Source: Cytobacillus sp. NCCP-133 (GTDB taxonomy: Bacteria > Bacillota > Bacilli > Bacillales > Cytobacillaceae). Taken from it: a stretch of 64,000 bases of DNA. The stretch spans positions 65,297 through 129,296 of the forward strand of contig NZ_BRVM01000003.1 of NCBI RefSeq assembly GCF_026011715.1, read 5' to 3'. The notes beneath the pieces were generated by a model. The model was not told the DNA's origin, searched no databases, and saw nothing but the letters and a program-made list of their open reading frames with translations. Numbering within the stretch: position 1 is the first letter of the stretch; each line of letters starts with the position of its first letter. The translations under genes and the position numbers were made by a program. Shown piece after piece: positions 26,769-41,551 of the stretch.

Positions 26769-27142
26769 ATAGCAGCAACCCGGTTGCCGACACGCGCCCC
26801 CCTCCCCTGAGCGACCTGCGGGATCTCCCTGAAAGACACCCTCGAAACACATCAGGAGATGACGGAAAAGCGAACCCACCCCAATCGGGGAAACCAGCCC
26901 CCACTATGTTGCACGTGATCTGGAGCGAAGCGGAAGATGACGTGCCTGGCATACAGCTTGCCCGCTTCCATCAATAGAATATATGTGCCTGCACTCTCAC
27001 AATACCATCAAAATCCACTAAACTTTCACAAAAAGCCTTTCCACCTACCATTAAAAAATAAAAAACACCCTCTGTCAGTGAGAAATGTAACACCCGCTTT
27101 CTTTTTCCTCTATATAAATAAGGTTCCTATCTATTAAGAACG

Positions 27143-27174
27143 AAAAAAGGAGAGCTCATCTTCCTGCTCTCCTC
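27143..27174 (-). terminator. Terminator of the 73-residue gene
   Basis: An 8-bp stem AGGAGAGC/GCTCTCCT is followed by six T on the minus strand, about 50 bases past the stop at 27222. Confidence 0.8.
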
Positions 27175-27221
27175 CTCAAACCAGCAAATACCGAAGGTAT
27201 TCCTAAACTAATCAAGATACT

Positions 27222-27443
27222 CTACTCCAACATCTCCCCATCCTGATAATTCCGCATGAAACTTTCCACCGCTTCTTCCAGTGATCCATTTGCTTCCGGC
27301 ACCTGTACAAGAACTTCATTTCTCTGCTCAACCGCTTCAACCTTCACATGGTTAAAACGATTAATCTCCAGCTGCACCTGCAGATCCTCCGCTATCTCTT
27401 TAGCCTGGAACTGCTCATTCAATAAAAAACGAAAATTCTTCAC
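27222..27443 (-). CDS. Small hypothetical protein, 73 residues
   Basis: A soluble acidic small protein (begins MKNFRFLLNEQFQAKEI). No family recognised. It has an alternating beta/alpha look (LQVQLEINRFNHVKVEAV, then a Glu-rich helix). The GTG start is preceded by GGGATGAAG at suitable distance, and a clear terminator follows, so it is probably a real monocistronic gene. Confidence 0.65.
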   Translation of the reverse strand: MKNFRFLLNEQFQAKEIAEDLQVQLEINRFNHVKVEAVEQRNEVLVQVPEANGSLEEAVESFMRNYQDGEMLE

Positions 27444-27559
27444 AAAACTTCATCCCTTCATTACCTTAATATCACTGCCAGCCTCTCTATACTTCCTCAA
27501 TTTCCCCAATAATATAAATCAATATCCCGAAGGGATGCATGATTTTAAAACTCTTTGAC

Positions 27560-27682
27560 TCATTATGTATAACTTCTAAAATTTATGAATCATACTGCCG
27601 ATTATTTGCATCACTTTTGTCTTATATGTCACAACTCCCTAAATATATGCACCACTTTCCATCATAATTGCGCCATTTCCAA
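27560..27682 (+). repeat. Array C: degenerate 20-21-bp repeats
   Basis: Units are anchored on TATG/TTTG/ATTG at 27564, 27584, 27605, 27625, 27646 and 27667 (spacing 20, 21, 20, 21, 21). Typical units are TATATGCACCACTTTCC and TTTGCATCACTTTTG. The array lies in the divergent gap between the 73-residue gene and the LysM-3D gene; the rest of that gap shows no gene. Confidence 0.8.
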
Positions 27683-27975
27683 CTCGCCCAAAGTTCGAAG
27701 AACCGGAAAAAACTAAAACTTAAAAATAAACTCACCAATATCAGCCAACTATTTTCCAGTATTGCGAAACCATTCCATAAATAGGATGAATTATGGTTAT
27801 CATTGTAAATAACTTAATCTCTTCTCACTATTTTATCAGAAAATTCTAATGAATAGACTTTTTCTCGTTATCTCCCTGAAATATGCGCAATGAATTTATT
27901 ACCTTCCTGTTCTTTTTCTCAAAATCTTCTGTGTTAGCATAGAAACCATAAAACATGCTATTAGGAGGTTATTCG

Positions 27976-28707
27976 ATGAAAAAGTACTTATATTACTTGC
28001 TAGCGGCAATAACCATCTGGAGTGCAGCTGGTGCCAGCACACAAGCAGAAGAAGCAGTGGTTAATAAGGGAGATACACTTTGGTCAATCGCACAAAAACA
28101 TGAGGTATCAGTTGAAGATATAAAAACGTGGAACGGTTTATCATCTAATTTAATTCATCCAAATGATAAACTTGAAGTTTCACCCGAAAAAATTTACATA
28201 GTAGAATCTGGTGATACGCTCTGGAGTATCGCCCAAACATATGGGGTAGAGGTAGAATACCTTAAAAAATGGAATCAGCTAAACTCGGATATCATTAAAC
28301 CAGGTTTAGAGTTAATTATCTATAGAAATGGAGCAGGCCAGTCTAAAGCAGCAGCACCTGCAAAAACAGTCGTAAAAGCAGCGGGCACGGCAAAGCCAAT
28401 CCAATCAGAAGCCAAAGTCAAATCCCTTACTGTTACAGCAACAGCCTATACTGCCAGCTGTGAGGGATGTATCGGCATTACAAAAACAGGTCTAGATCTA
28501 AAGGACAATCCGGATGCAAAGGTCATTGCGGTTGACCCGAACGTCATTCCACTGGGATCAAAAGTGTATGTTGAAGGCTATGGGTATGCAACTGCTGAAG
28601 ATATTGGCGGAGGCATTAAAGGAAATGAAATAGATGTATTTATCCCAACGACTGAATCAGCTATGCAGTGGGGCAGAAAAGATGTTAAAGTCACTATTCT
28701 AAACTAA
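27976..28707 (+). CDS. Secreted LysM-LysM-3D domain protein (YocH-like)
   Basis: The 243-residue protein has an N-terminal signal peptide (MKKYLYYLLAAITIWSAAG, cleavage near ASTQA), two LysM domains (VVNKGDTLWSIAQKHEV and YIVESGDTLWSIAQTYGV), a Lys/Ala linker and a 3D domain (VTATAYTAS…GLDL…VIAVDPNVIPLGSKVYVEG…AEDIGGGIKGNEIDVF) with the three conserved aspartates of the lytic-transglycosylase-like double-psi barrel. This is the architecture of B. subtilis YocH, a muropeptide-releasing autolysin. The ATG at 27976 follows TTAGGAGGT. It is monocistronic, with a terminator. Confidence 0.9.
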   Translation: MKKYLYYLLAAITIWSAAGASTQAEEAVVNKGDTLWSIAQKHEVSVEDIKTWNGLSSNLIHPNDKLEVSPEKIYIVESGDTLWSIAQTYGVEVEYLKKWNQLNSDIIKPGLELIIYRNGAGQSKAAAPAKTVVKAAGTAKPIQSEAKVKSLTVTATAYTASCEGCIGITKTGLDLKDNPDAKVIAVDPNVIPLGSKVYVEGYGYATAEDIGGGIKGNEIDVFIPTTESAMQWGRKDVKVTILN

Positions 28708-28714
28708 ATGATAA

Positions 28715-28753
28715 GAAAACAAAGAGGCACCCTACGTAAGGGGCCTCTTTGTT
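28715..28753. terminator. Convergent terminator after LysM-3D gene
   Basis: A 9-bp stem CAAAGAGGC/GCCTCTTTG with an inner CCCT…AGGG pair lies between convergent genes. Confidence 0.8.
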
Positions 28754-28772
28754 GATCTATTATACTGTAAAA

Positions 28773-29009
28773 TTACTGCTCAGCTGTTGCGAAAGCCTTG
28801 TCAGAAACCTTGCCAAACGCCTTTAATAGGTTATGCATACATTGAACCCTGGCTCCTTCATGCGTGCACAGAAATACGTTAAATAATTCTGCTTCAAGCA
28901 TAAAGAAGATTTTCATGACTGCATCGCCCATGGCAGAATTTGTATCGGAAAGATAATAAGCTAATTCCCGTTCATAATATTCAACCGTACCAAACAAAAC
29001 AGACAACAA
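28773..29009 (-). CDS. Small hypothetical protein, 78 residues
   Basis: A mostly helical protein with three Cys and Met/Phe-rich segments (IFFMLEAELFNVFLCTHEGA). No family recognised. It has a near-perfect Shine-Dalgarno AGGAGGTGATC, 8 bases before a TTG at 29009, which implies strong translation; a GTG inside the ribosome site at 29018 is less likely. The gap upstream to 29547 contains no other gene, only the repeat element at 29.3 kb. Confidence 0.65.
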   Translation of the reverse strand: MLSVLFGTVEYYERELAYYLSDTNSAMGDAVMKIFFMLEAELFNVFLCTHEGARVQCMHNLLKAFGKVSDKAFATAEQ

Positions 29010-29249
29010 GGTGATCACCTCCTGGTTTCCTTATACCTTGTCTTTTAAGCACATGTTGATAATATAAGACTCTACCCCAAGACAATTCAACAAAATCTGA
29101 CATTTTTAATCGAATCGTTAATTTAGTTAAATAGCAAGTTAGTTTTTAATATAATTGAAATATGCTTGTTTCCTTTGAAATTGTTTTTCATGGTACAGTA
29201 GTACTAGAGTTTATAAAGTGAAACTTCCATTAGCGGGGTATTCTTTATC

Positions 29250-29414
29250 CCCCAACTGATTGATAGTTAAGGCCCACAGGACAAGGAAGGCTACGGCAGC
29301 AAATCTTTTGGCACGAATAAAAAAGAGGTAGCTTTTTTTGAGGATCATTATCGCACGGCCAAAAGCGGAAGCTTTTAGGAGGAAGCGGGTGACAAAGACG
29401 TTGCCGCAGGACAT
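29250..29414. repeat. Dispersed repeat element
   Basis: About 165 bases contain AAGGCCCACAGGACAAGGAAGGCT and TCGCACGGCCAAAAGCGGAAGCTTTT; the same words occur in the element at 41.8 kb (GAGGCCCACAGGAAAAGGAAGGCTTCG) and, in part, between nuoH and nuoI. A 67-codon open frame across it is not a gene. Confidence 0.7.
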
Positions 29415-29547
29415 CGCGTTTTAAAGTCTTTGCTTTTTTTTCGGGCCTTTACAGGCAATTTGACCCCCTTTATCCTCCATTGATTCCTCTGAGTTTTAAT
29501 ATGGGGCGCTTACTGCCCGTTAGACTGCGATAAATAGGAGAATTGAT

Positions 29548-29733
29548 ATGACTAAAAACAACTGTGCAGTTATTCAAAAATTTGAAGAACTAGTTAAGAA
29601 AAGCAATGAATTAAAAAGAGAGCTTGACCTGACTCCCTTTGAAGAAAAAAAGAGATTTATGAGCCTGCTTAAAAAGCTAATGAACGTACATCAAAATCTT
29701 GATCAGCTAACCTTATACGATCAATCGAAATAA
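29548..29733 (+). CDS. Small hypothetical coiled-coil protein, 61 residues
   Basis: A charged, Leu-rich helical peptide (KFEELVKKSNELKREL…RFMSLLKKLMNVHQNL) with predicted amphipathic helices. No family recognised. The ATG is preceded by AGGAG at 9 bases and a hairpin terminator follows, supporting a real small gene. Confidence 0.6.
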   Translation: MTKNNCAVIQKFEELVKKSNELKRELDLTPFEEKKRFMSLLKKLMNVHQNLDQLTLYDQSK

Positions 29734-29753
29734 TAAATAATAATCACCCTTAC

Positions 29754-29788
29754 AAAGAAGGGACAGGCATCTACCTGTCCCTTCTTGC
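29754..29788. terminator. Hairpin after the 61-residue gene
   Basis: A 12-bp perfect stem AGAAGGGACAGG/CCTGTCCCTTCT lies 20 bases past the stop; the T run is interrupted. Confidence 0.65.
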
Positions 29789-29895
29789 TATCTTATTATC
29801 TATAGAACCGCATTTCCGCTCTTTCCATTCTATTATCCACCCAACAACCAACCTATCAACCAGCACATTTTAATCATTGTGCAGCTGCAAAACAG

Positions 29896-29937
29896 AAAGG
29901 AAGGCTGCCCTATTCTTCCGGGCAGCCTTTCCTTCAA
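29896..29937 (-). terminator. Terminator of the solitary ftsZ
   Basis: A 10-bp stem AAGGCTGCCC/GGGCAGCCTT with flanking purine/pyrimidine extension lies 15 bases past the ftsZ stop; the T run on the minus strand is modest. Confidence 0.7.
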
Positions 29938-29950
29938 TCTTCCCTTCCTG

Positions 29951-31117
29951 TTAAAAACGTTTTCTGCGATTGCGTAAAAATGCCGGGATGCCAATAGATT
30001 CTTCTGAAAGATCCGGCTGCTGCTGTTCATACTCCCGAACAGGCTCCTGTCGTTCCCTCCCTTGACGCTGGCTGTGTTGCTCCTCAGAATACTGATATTG
30101 ATATGTATGCACTGGTTCTCTTTCTATAGGAGGCTTGGAACTTGGCCTTGCTGGCGCTTCTTCTTGATTATTAAAGCCAGTGGCAATAACCGTGACGATG
30201 ATTTCTTCCTTTAAAGATTCATTAATAACAGAACCAAAAATCATGTTCACTTCTTCATCTGATGCAGAAGCCACAATATCAGCTGCCTCTTGGACTTCAT
30301 AGAGGCTTATGTTTGTCCCGCCTGTAATATTCATAATGACGCCACGCGCGCCATTAATAGACGTTTCAAGCAAAGGACTGGATATGGCTTTCCTGGCTGC
30401 TTCTGCTGCACGATCTTCACCAGTGGCAATTCCAATTCCCATTAAAGCTGTTCCTTTGTGGGACATCACCGTTTTAACATCAGCGAAGTCTAGATTGATT
30501 AAACCTGGTACAGCAATTAAATCAGAAATGCCCTGTACACCTTGGCGAAGGACATTATCCGCTTCCATGAATGCTTCTAGCATCGGCGTTTTCTTATCAA
30601 TAATTTCCAGCAAGCGGTCATTCGGTATAATAATTAACGTATCCACTGCCTTTTTCATCGCTTCGATTCCGTCATCTGCATTTGCTGCACGCTTGCGCCC
30701 TTCAAATTTGAATGGACGGGTTACAACACCTATGGTTAAGGCTCCAACCTCCCTGGCAATGCGAGCAATGGCCGGTGCAGCTCCCGTTCCAGTTCCGCCG
30801 CCCATTCCGGCGGTAACGAACACCATGTCAGCACCCTTCAACACTTCACGAAGCTGGCTTTCACTTTCCTCTGCTGCTTTTCTGCCTACCTCAGGATTTG
30901 CCCCTGCTCCCAGGCCCCTTGTTAAGGATGCTCCAATTTGCATGGTCACTTCTGCTTTTGATTGATTCAGAGCTTGTCCATCTGTATTGACAGCGATAAA
31001 CTCTACACCCTCTACTCCATGTTCAATCATCCGGTTAACAGCATTGTTACCCCCGCCGCCGACTCCGATGACTTTTATCGTAGCGTATTGGTCTATATTT
31101 GTATCAAACTCCAGCAT
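29951..31117 (-). CDS. ftsZ: Cell-division GTPase FtsZ, outside any dcw cluster
   Basis: FtsZ is the tubulin-like GTPase that forms the Z-ring. The 388 residues include the GTPase loop [15 protein letters not shown], the T7 loop [15 protein letters not shown], a Gln/Arg/Glu-rich linker (about 310-370) and the C-terminal peptide [12 protein letters not shown] that binds FtsA, SepF and other partners. All catalytic elements look intact. The ATG at 31117 follows AAAAGGAGGAG. In Bacillus ftsZ normally follows ftsA in the dcw cluster; here there is no ftsA or other division gene nearby, so this is probably a second, paralogous copy. Whether the genome has another cannot be seen here. Confidence 0.93.
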   Translation of the reverse strand: MLEFDTNIDQYATIKVIGVGGGGNNAVNRMIEHGVEGVEFIAVNTDGQALNQSKAEVTMQIGASLTRGLGAGANPEVGRKAAEESESQLREVLKGADMVFVTAGMGGGTGTGAAPAIARIAREVGALTIGVVTRPFKFEGRKRAANADDGIEAMKKAVDTLIIIPNDRLLEIIDKKTPMLEAFMEADNVLRQGVQGISDLIAVPGLINLDFADVKTVMSHKGTALMGIGIATGEDRAAEAARKAISSPLLETSINGARGVIMNITGGTNISLYEVQEAADIVASASDEEVNMIFGSVINESLKEEIIVTVIATGFNNQEEAPARPSSKPPIEREPVHTYQYQYSEEQHSQRQGRERQEPVREYEQQQPDLSEESIGIPAFLRNRRKRF

Positions 31118-31154
31118 TGCGGCTCCTCCTTTTCCTGAATTAGATTGCATTAAT

Positions 31155-31193
31155 TTTTAAAAAAGAGAGTACCTGAAAAGGTCTACTCTCTTC
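31155..31193 (-). terminator. Terminator-like hairpin in the ftsZ leader
   Basis: On the minus strand AGAGAGTA/TACTCTCT plus an inner CC/GG pair forms a stem followed by TTTTTT, ending about 40 bases upstream of the ftsZ ATG. It is separate from the atpC terminator at 31.3 kb. It may block read-through from atp or act as an attenuator. Confidence 0.7.
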
Positions 31194-31283
31194 TATTGTA
31201 AATGCGTATATAAAAGAATTCGAATGTTTTGTGTATTTTTTGAGCAGTTTTTAACAGAAAATCCCCTGGTAATTGTTGCTAAA

Positions 31284-31321
31284 CCTAAAAACACCCCCCA
31301 GCCACAGCCAAAGGGTGTTGA
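31284..31321 (-). terminator. Terminator of the atp operon
   Basis: AACACCC/GGGTGTT encloses a GGCTGTGGCTGG loop region and is followed by TTTTT on the minus strand, 10 bases after the atpC stop. Confidence 0.8.
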
Positions 31322-31330
31322 GTATGTTTA

Positions 31331-31741
<411 letters not shown>

Positions 31742-31760
31742 TTACCCTCCTGGTCCAGAA

Positions 31761-33203
<1,443 letters not shown>

Positions 33204-33258
33204 TCACGCAATGGGAGAGTACAGGCAGCAACCCGTTCTCCGCATTTCGTTTGTATCC

Positions 33259-33430
33259 AGCGCAAAGCACCCTAGACCCTCTATTTGTCCACAGCCAATC
33301 CCTTCCGGAGGAAAGTACACCTTCCAGAAAATCACGTCTTATGCTTGCCCCACGATGCGGGAGAGACGCTGCCACAAGAGGTGGCGATTGTCGTCTGCGT
33401 TCCATTGGATCAAGGCACTTCTGCTTTTCG
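33259..33430. repeat. Dispersed REP-like element between atpG and atpD
   Basis: This roughly 170-base insert carries AGCGCAAAGCACCCTAGAC, CCTTCCGGAGGAAAGTACACCTTCC and AATGCTTGCC-like words shared with the element between atpA and atpG. It fills a 251-base gap where B. subtilis has close spacing. Confidence 0.7.
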
Positions 33431-33433
33431 TTT

Positions 33434-34297
<864 letters not shown>

Positions 34298-34323
34298 TCA
34301 CCACCCTTTTTCAAAGTTAGGCC

Positions 34324-34436
34324 AGCTGCAGCGCCTAGCCCTCTATGGACTAGCCAAGCCCCTTCCGGAAGGAAAGTACACCTTCCTGCAGGGCTCGTCT
34401 AATGCTTGCCCGAGGCTGGGAAAGGCGCCTTGCGCA
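34324..34436. repeat. Dispersed REP-like element between atpA and atpG
   Basis: About 113 bases bounded by CAGCGCCTAG and AAAGGCGCCTTGCGC, with the inner CCTTCCGGAAGGAAAGTACACCTTCC palindromic core also found between atpG and atpD. It lies in a 212-base gap inside the operon. Confidence 0.75.
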
Positions 34437-34503
34437 TTTTATTGTTTGACAGAACCGAATGCCAGCTGTATAGGGGGATTCGCTCCCCGCCCTTCATGCT
34501 CTA

Positions 34504-36027
<1,524 letters not shown>

Positions 36028-36036
36028 CTACGAATC

Positions 36037-37136
<1,100 letters not shown>

Positions 37137-37240
37137 TCATATGCATGATTCCGAATTAGTTTTACGGTAAAAAAACATAAAGGAATGGCGAAGGTTCACA
37201 GAATGATCTTCGCCATTTTGAACGATTTGTACAGTATTAA

Positions 37241-37492
<252 letters not shown>

Positions 37493-37528
37493 TTAACATA
37501 TTTTGTCCATAAAATGAACAGGTTTATA

Positions 37529-38248
<720 letters not shown>

Positions 38249-38263
38249 TCACCTCTCTTCCCG

Positions 38264-38638
38264 CTATTTACGTAAATGAAAAGATTGAAGAAAATAATCT
38301 ATCATAATGACAATATAAGATGTCATTAATCCAATTACCACACTGATCAGATGCAGTTTTTCAGGGTATTCCAGAGCGATCATGACAGCAAACACTGCTG
38401 TCGCCATCCTGGAAACTGTCCCGAGCGAACGCATCTTCTCGCCTCTCTCAACTGCCTCTCCAAACTGAAGCGTTTTTCTTGAAATCAGCCACAAGTTGAA
38501 CAGGCTTAAAGACGTGCCAAAGATCAAACCAAGAAATATAGATTGATAAGGTGTAAATCCCCAGCCGAGAACGTATACAGACAACAAGAGAAATATGTAT
38601 TTTCGCTGTCTTTGAAAAATTTCTTTAATTTCCGGCAT
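38264..38638 (-). CDS. atpI: ATP synthase assembly protein AtpI
   Basis: The 124-residue membrane protein has four hydrophobic segments, typical of the AtpI family that helps assemble the c ring and move Mg2+. It lies 4 bases after atpZ and 21 bases before atpB. Confidence 0.88.
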   Translation of the reverse strand: MPEIKEIFQRQRKYIFLLLSVYVLGWGFTPYQSIFLGLIFGTSLSLFNLWLISRKTLQFGEAVERGEKMRSLGTVSRMATAVFAVMIALEYPEKLHLISVVIGLMTSYIVIMIDYFLQSFHLRK

Positions 38639-38642
38639 GATG

Positions 38643-38864
38643 TTATTCTCCTGTGAAGAAATGTTGGATTAAGCGCAGCATGGCGTAAATCCCGGCGCCC
38701 AGTCCGATGAACAAGCCGATCAATAGGAATAACGGCTCCGTTCCCGCCTTGCTGTCAAGCCATCTTCCAGCGAAAATGCCAATGAGTGCGGAACCTGCCA
38801 ACTGAGAAAGAATGGCGGACATTAAGGCCATCGCCTTAAATGGGTTGCGGTCTTTTTGACGCAT
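38643..38864 (-). CDS. atpZ: AtpZ-type F0 accessory protein
   Basis: The 73-residue protein has two helices with the AtpZ signature AGSALIGIFAGRWLDSKAGTEP…GLGAGIYAMLRLI. It is thought to act with AtpI in Mg2+/Ca2+ transport or assembly. The ATG at 38864 follows GAGAGGATG; the frame stays open to 38912 without a site. It is the first gene of the atp operon. Confidence 0.85.
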   Translation of the reverse strand: MRQKDRNPFKAMALMSAILSQLAGSALIGIFAGRWLDSKAGTEPLFLLIGLFIGLGAGIYAMLRLIQHFFTGE

Positions 38865-38996
38865 AAAAACGCATCCTCTCTCGAGAGAATGGTAAGTGGG
38901 TTTTGAGGCCATAATTAATCACATTTACATCATGCAAAAGTGGGAAAAATGTCTGCACGAATATTTTGAAAACCCTATCATCTTTTACCCTTTGTA

Positions 38997-39025
38997 AGCA
39001 TACAATAGGGCATTGTCAATGTCAA
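38997..39025 (-). promoter_or_regulatory. Sigma-A promoter of the atp operon
   Basis: A perfect TTGACA (-35, 39020-39025) is separated by 17 bases from TATGCT (-10, 38997-39002). A second TTGACA overlaps at 39014-39019. The leader to atpZ is about 125 bases; nothing else was found between atpZ and the protease gene. Confidence 0.8.
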
Positions 39026-39167
39026 TGCGTTTGGAGTGAAAAAGCTCACAAACAAAAAGGTAAGAATATGGTATGTTCACAGATTTATCACAATTAAATT
39101 TCGCCATATTGTTGAAAAAAGTGCGAGTTTCTGCTTTGGATTTGAAAACGCTTTATTTTTTCAGTTT

Positions 39168-41435
39168 TTACTCATTCAGTATCCCTTTATTATTTCCTGA
39201 AGGCTCCGGGTCTTCAAGCCGGCCATCAGGCTTCACAAAAAGATAGGTTTCTATCCAATCTTCTTTACCAGCCTTTTTAGCAAACACTTTTGCAAGGTAC
39301 AGTCCTGGCCCTGGAAGCTTGTCTGCAGGGATCTCCTGTTGAAGCTGTCCCTTTCCTACATTTCTTTTCCAATCCAGAAACCCCATGAACCTGAGGCTTT
39401 CCGAATCGAACATTGCAATTCCAAATTCCTCCGCCCCGCCTGGCAAGTAAACCTCGTATCTATACATATTTTCTTTGTCGCCTTTCCCCAGGCCGAATCC
39501 CATTACCCTTGGATAATCAGGTTCCTCTAGCACATAGAGAAAAGGAATCCTTATCTTTTCAGCTCCGGCTATAAGCAGCAGATTCCCATCATGAATCTTC
39601 TTCTTTACCATTGTTGGATCCACCGACATCTTAATTTCAACCTTTTTCTTCTCTCCTGGCTTTAATTGGAAGGACATCGGCATTTCCCAGTTGATGCCCT
39701 GTTCCTTATATGGCAGGGAAAAGGAATAAGACTCATTGCTATCGCTAACATTTTCAATGGTTACATAACTGCTGTGCTCATGCAGCCTCTCCGCTTCCTG
39801 GAATTTACCAAACTGCAAGGAAGCTGGAATGATGATTGTGCCTGTTTTCAGTGCTTTGTCCAGCTGAATTCTTCCTGCTCCCTGCTCATATGTTCTATAT
39901 GGTTTACCCTCGTGATTAATAAGAGGTTTCGCCGTATTCATAAGTGCAGCCTTTATTTGATCCGGCCTCCAATCCGGATTAGCCTGCTTGAGGATGGCAC
40001 ATGCTCCTGCAACATGAGGCGCAGCCATGCTGGTCCCCTGCAGCGGAAGATACCCACCCGGTATGGTACTGTTGATCGCCACTCCAGGCGCTACCACATC
40101 CGGCTTGATTTCCCATGTGGAGGTAACAGGGCCACGCGAACTAAAGTCCGCCAAAATATCCTTTTCCTCTATTATATAAGTACGGGCAAAAAGGCTCCCT
40201 TCCTTCGCAAGAGTCCTTAGTTCCTCCCCTTCTTCCTTTGATAACGCTGCGACAGGGATTGTCACCCCTCTTTCCAGGTTGCCAAAAAATCTCCCCTTCG
40301 TGTTATTAAAAATAATGACCCCTTTGGCTCCGGCTTCTAAAGCATTAACCGCCTTATCGGTAAATGTCAGTTCTCCCCGCTCCACTAAAACAATTTTGCC
40401 ATCAGCATTCCTTAGTTCCTCTTTACGCCCACTGCCCCCATCGACAATTTCGCAGGACCTGTCAAATTGCCAATCCTTCGAACCCTGAAGAAGATCGAGA
40501 CGGATCTTCCGTCCCGCTATGTTTAGGAACGGCACTTTCATGGTAGGGGTCGATGCGCCCACAGAAATTGCTTTCGATGCTGTACCTGGAGATCCGACTG
40601 TCCATACATTCGGACCAGAGTTGCCGGAAGATGTCACAGCTGTGATTCCTTTTTCAACTGCTTTATTAAGCGCAAGACTAATCGGTAGGTCTGGTCCGTT
40701 CACATTATTCCCTAAAGAAAGGTTCAAAACGTCGACTTTATCCTTAATCGCCTGTTCAATAGCCGCAATTACCTGTTCTGTTGTCCCGCTGCCGCCAGGT
40801 CCGAGGGCACGGTAAGCAATAATAGTAGCTTCAGGCGCTACCCCCTGAATTTTTCCGTTTGCTGCAATGATTCCAGCCACATGGGTGCCGTGCAGCGTGC
40901 CCTGGCCACCTGCAGCTTTCGTTTCCATCGGATCTTTATCGTGATCAACCAAGTCATGTCCGCCGCCATAACTTTTTCTCAAGTCAGGATGATTGTAATC
41001 GATGCCTGTATCTATTACCCCTACTTTCACACCCTTGCCGGTCAGGCGCTGATTCTTTTTGTCATAGTAACCTCTTGCGTTGATTCCGCCAATCAATTTG
41101 ATATTGTCATTGAAATGGACATAATAGGTATTTACTGGGGAAACAGCAGATACTGCTTCTTTTTTTAACAAGCTTTCCAGATCGGATTGTTTCCCTTTTA
41201 CCGAAAAACCGTTAATCGCATGCTTGTATACATGCCTGATATGCAGATCAGGATCGCGTTCAACCATTCTTCTAATTTCCCGTTCATCTTTATCCTCTTT
41301 CAGGACAACAATCGCCACCTTTTCAATGGCAGATGATTCTTCCGGAATAGGAGGGTGTGTAAGAGTCCGTCCTGAAACTGGAGCTTGGCCTAATATAGTT
41401 AACATCATCATAAGAATGACCCAGTATCTTTTCAT
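39168..41435 (-). CDS. Secreted subtilisin-family serine protease with PA domain (Vpr-like)
   Basis: The 755-residue exported protease has a signal peptide (MKRYWVILMMMLTILGQAPVSG), an inhibitor I9 propeptide (about 45-110), an S8 catalytic domain with Asp in VGVIDTGIDYNHPDL, His in GTLHGTHVAGIIAANGK and Ser in LQGTSMAAPHVAGA, a PA domain inserted before the Ser (about 340-430) and a C-terminal beta-rich region. The layout matches B. subtilis Vpr (minor extracellular protease), somewhat shorter. It lies between the atp operon and upp, where B. subtilis has no such gene. The ATG at 41435 is used because the GTG upstream lies inside the ribosome site. Confidence 0.9.
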   Translation of the reverse strand: MKRYWVILMMMLTILGQAPVSGRTLTHPPIPEESSAIEKVAIVVLKEDKDEREIRRMVERDPDLHIRHVYKHAINGFSVKGKQSDLESLLKKEAVSAVSPVNTYYVHFNDNIKLIGGINARGYYDKKNQRLTGKGVKVGVIDTGIDYNHPDLRKSYGGGHDLVDHDKDPMETKAAGGQGTLHGTHVAGIIAANGKIQGVAPEATIIAYRALGPGGSGTTEQVIAAIEQAIKDKVDVLNLSLGNNVNGPDLPISLALNKAVEKGITAVTSSGNSGPNVWTVGSPGTASKAISVGASTPTMKVPFLNIAGRKIRLDLLQGSKDWQFDRSCEIVDGGSGRKEELRNADGKIVLVERGELTFTDKAVNALEAGAKGVIIFNNTKGRFFGNLERGVTIPVAALSKEEGEELRTLAKEGSLFARTYIIEEKDILADFSSRGPVTSTWEIKPDVVAPGVAINSTIPGGYLPLQGTSMAAPHVAGACAILKQANPDWRPDQIKAALMNTAKPLINHEGKPYRTYEQGAGRIQLDKALKTGTIIIPASLQFGKFQEAERLHEHSSYVTIENVSDSNESYSFSLPYKEQGINWEMPMSFQLKPGEKKKVEIKMSVDPTMVKKKIHDGNLLLIAGAEKIRIPFLYVLEEPDYPRVMGFGLGKGDKENMYRYEVYLPGGAEEFGIAMFDSESLRFMGFLDWKRNVGKGQLQQEIPADKLPGPGLYLAKVFAKKAGKEDWIETYLFVKPDGRLEDPEPSGNNKGILNE

Positions 41436-41439
41436 CAAA

Positions 41440-41472
41440 CAGCCCACCCTCTTTTTGTTTTAGGGTGGGCTG
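41440..41472 (-). promoter_or_regulatory. Hairpin masking the protease ribosome binding site
   Basis: A perfect 11-bp stem CAGCCCACCCT/AGGGTGGGCTG with an A-rich 11-base loop ends 4 bases before the protease ATG; its right arm contains the GGGTGG Shine-Dalgarno. It could limit translation until melted or bound. Confidence 0.65.
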
Positions 41473-41504
41473 AATATGGGTTGAATATGCGTGTGTATTT
41501 GCGA

Positions 41505-41540
41505 ATAAAATAGCCGCCCCTATTACACGGTGCGGCTACT
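41505..41540 (-). terminator. Terminator of the 79-residue membrane gene
   Basis: A 7-bp stem TAGCCGC/GCGGCTA is followed by TTTT on the minus strand, 12 bases after the stop at 41552. Confidence 0.6.
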
Positions 41541-41551
41541 CCTATATATAA

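Noticed and set aside
26683-26952. 89-codon minus-strand frame upstream of nuo
   Set aside because: It runs through the inverted-repeat element and GC-rich DNA, without a ribosome site.
29211-29414. 67-codon minus-strand frame
   Set aside because: It lies inside a dispersed repeat element with copies elsewhere.
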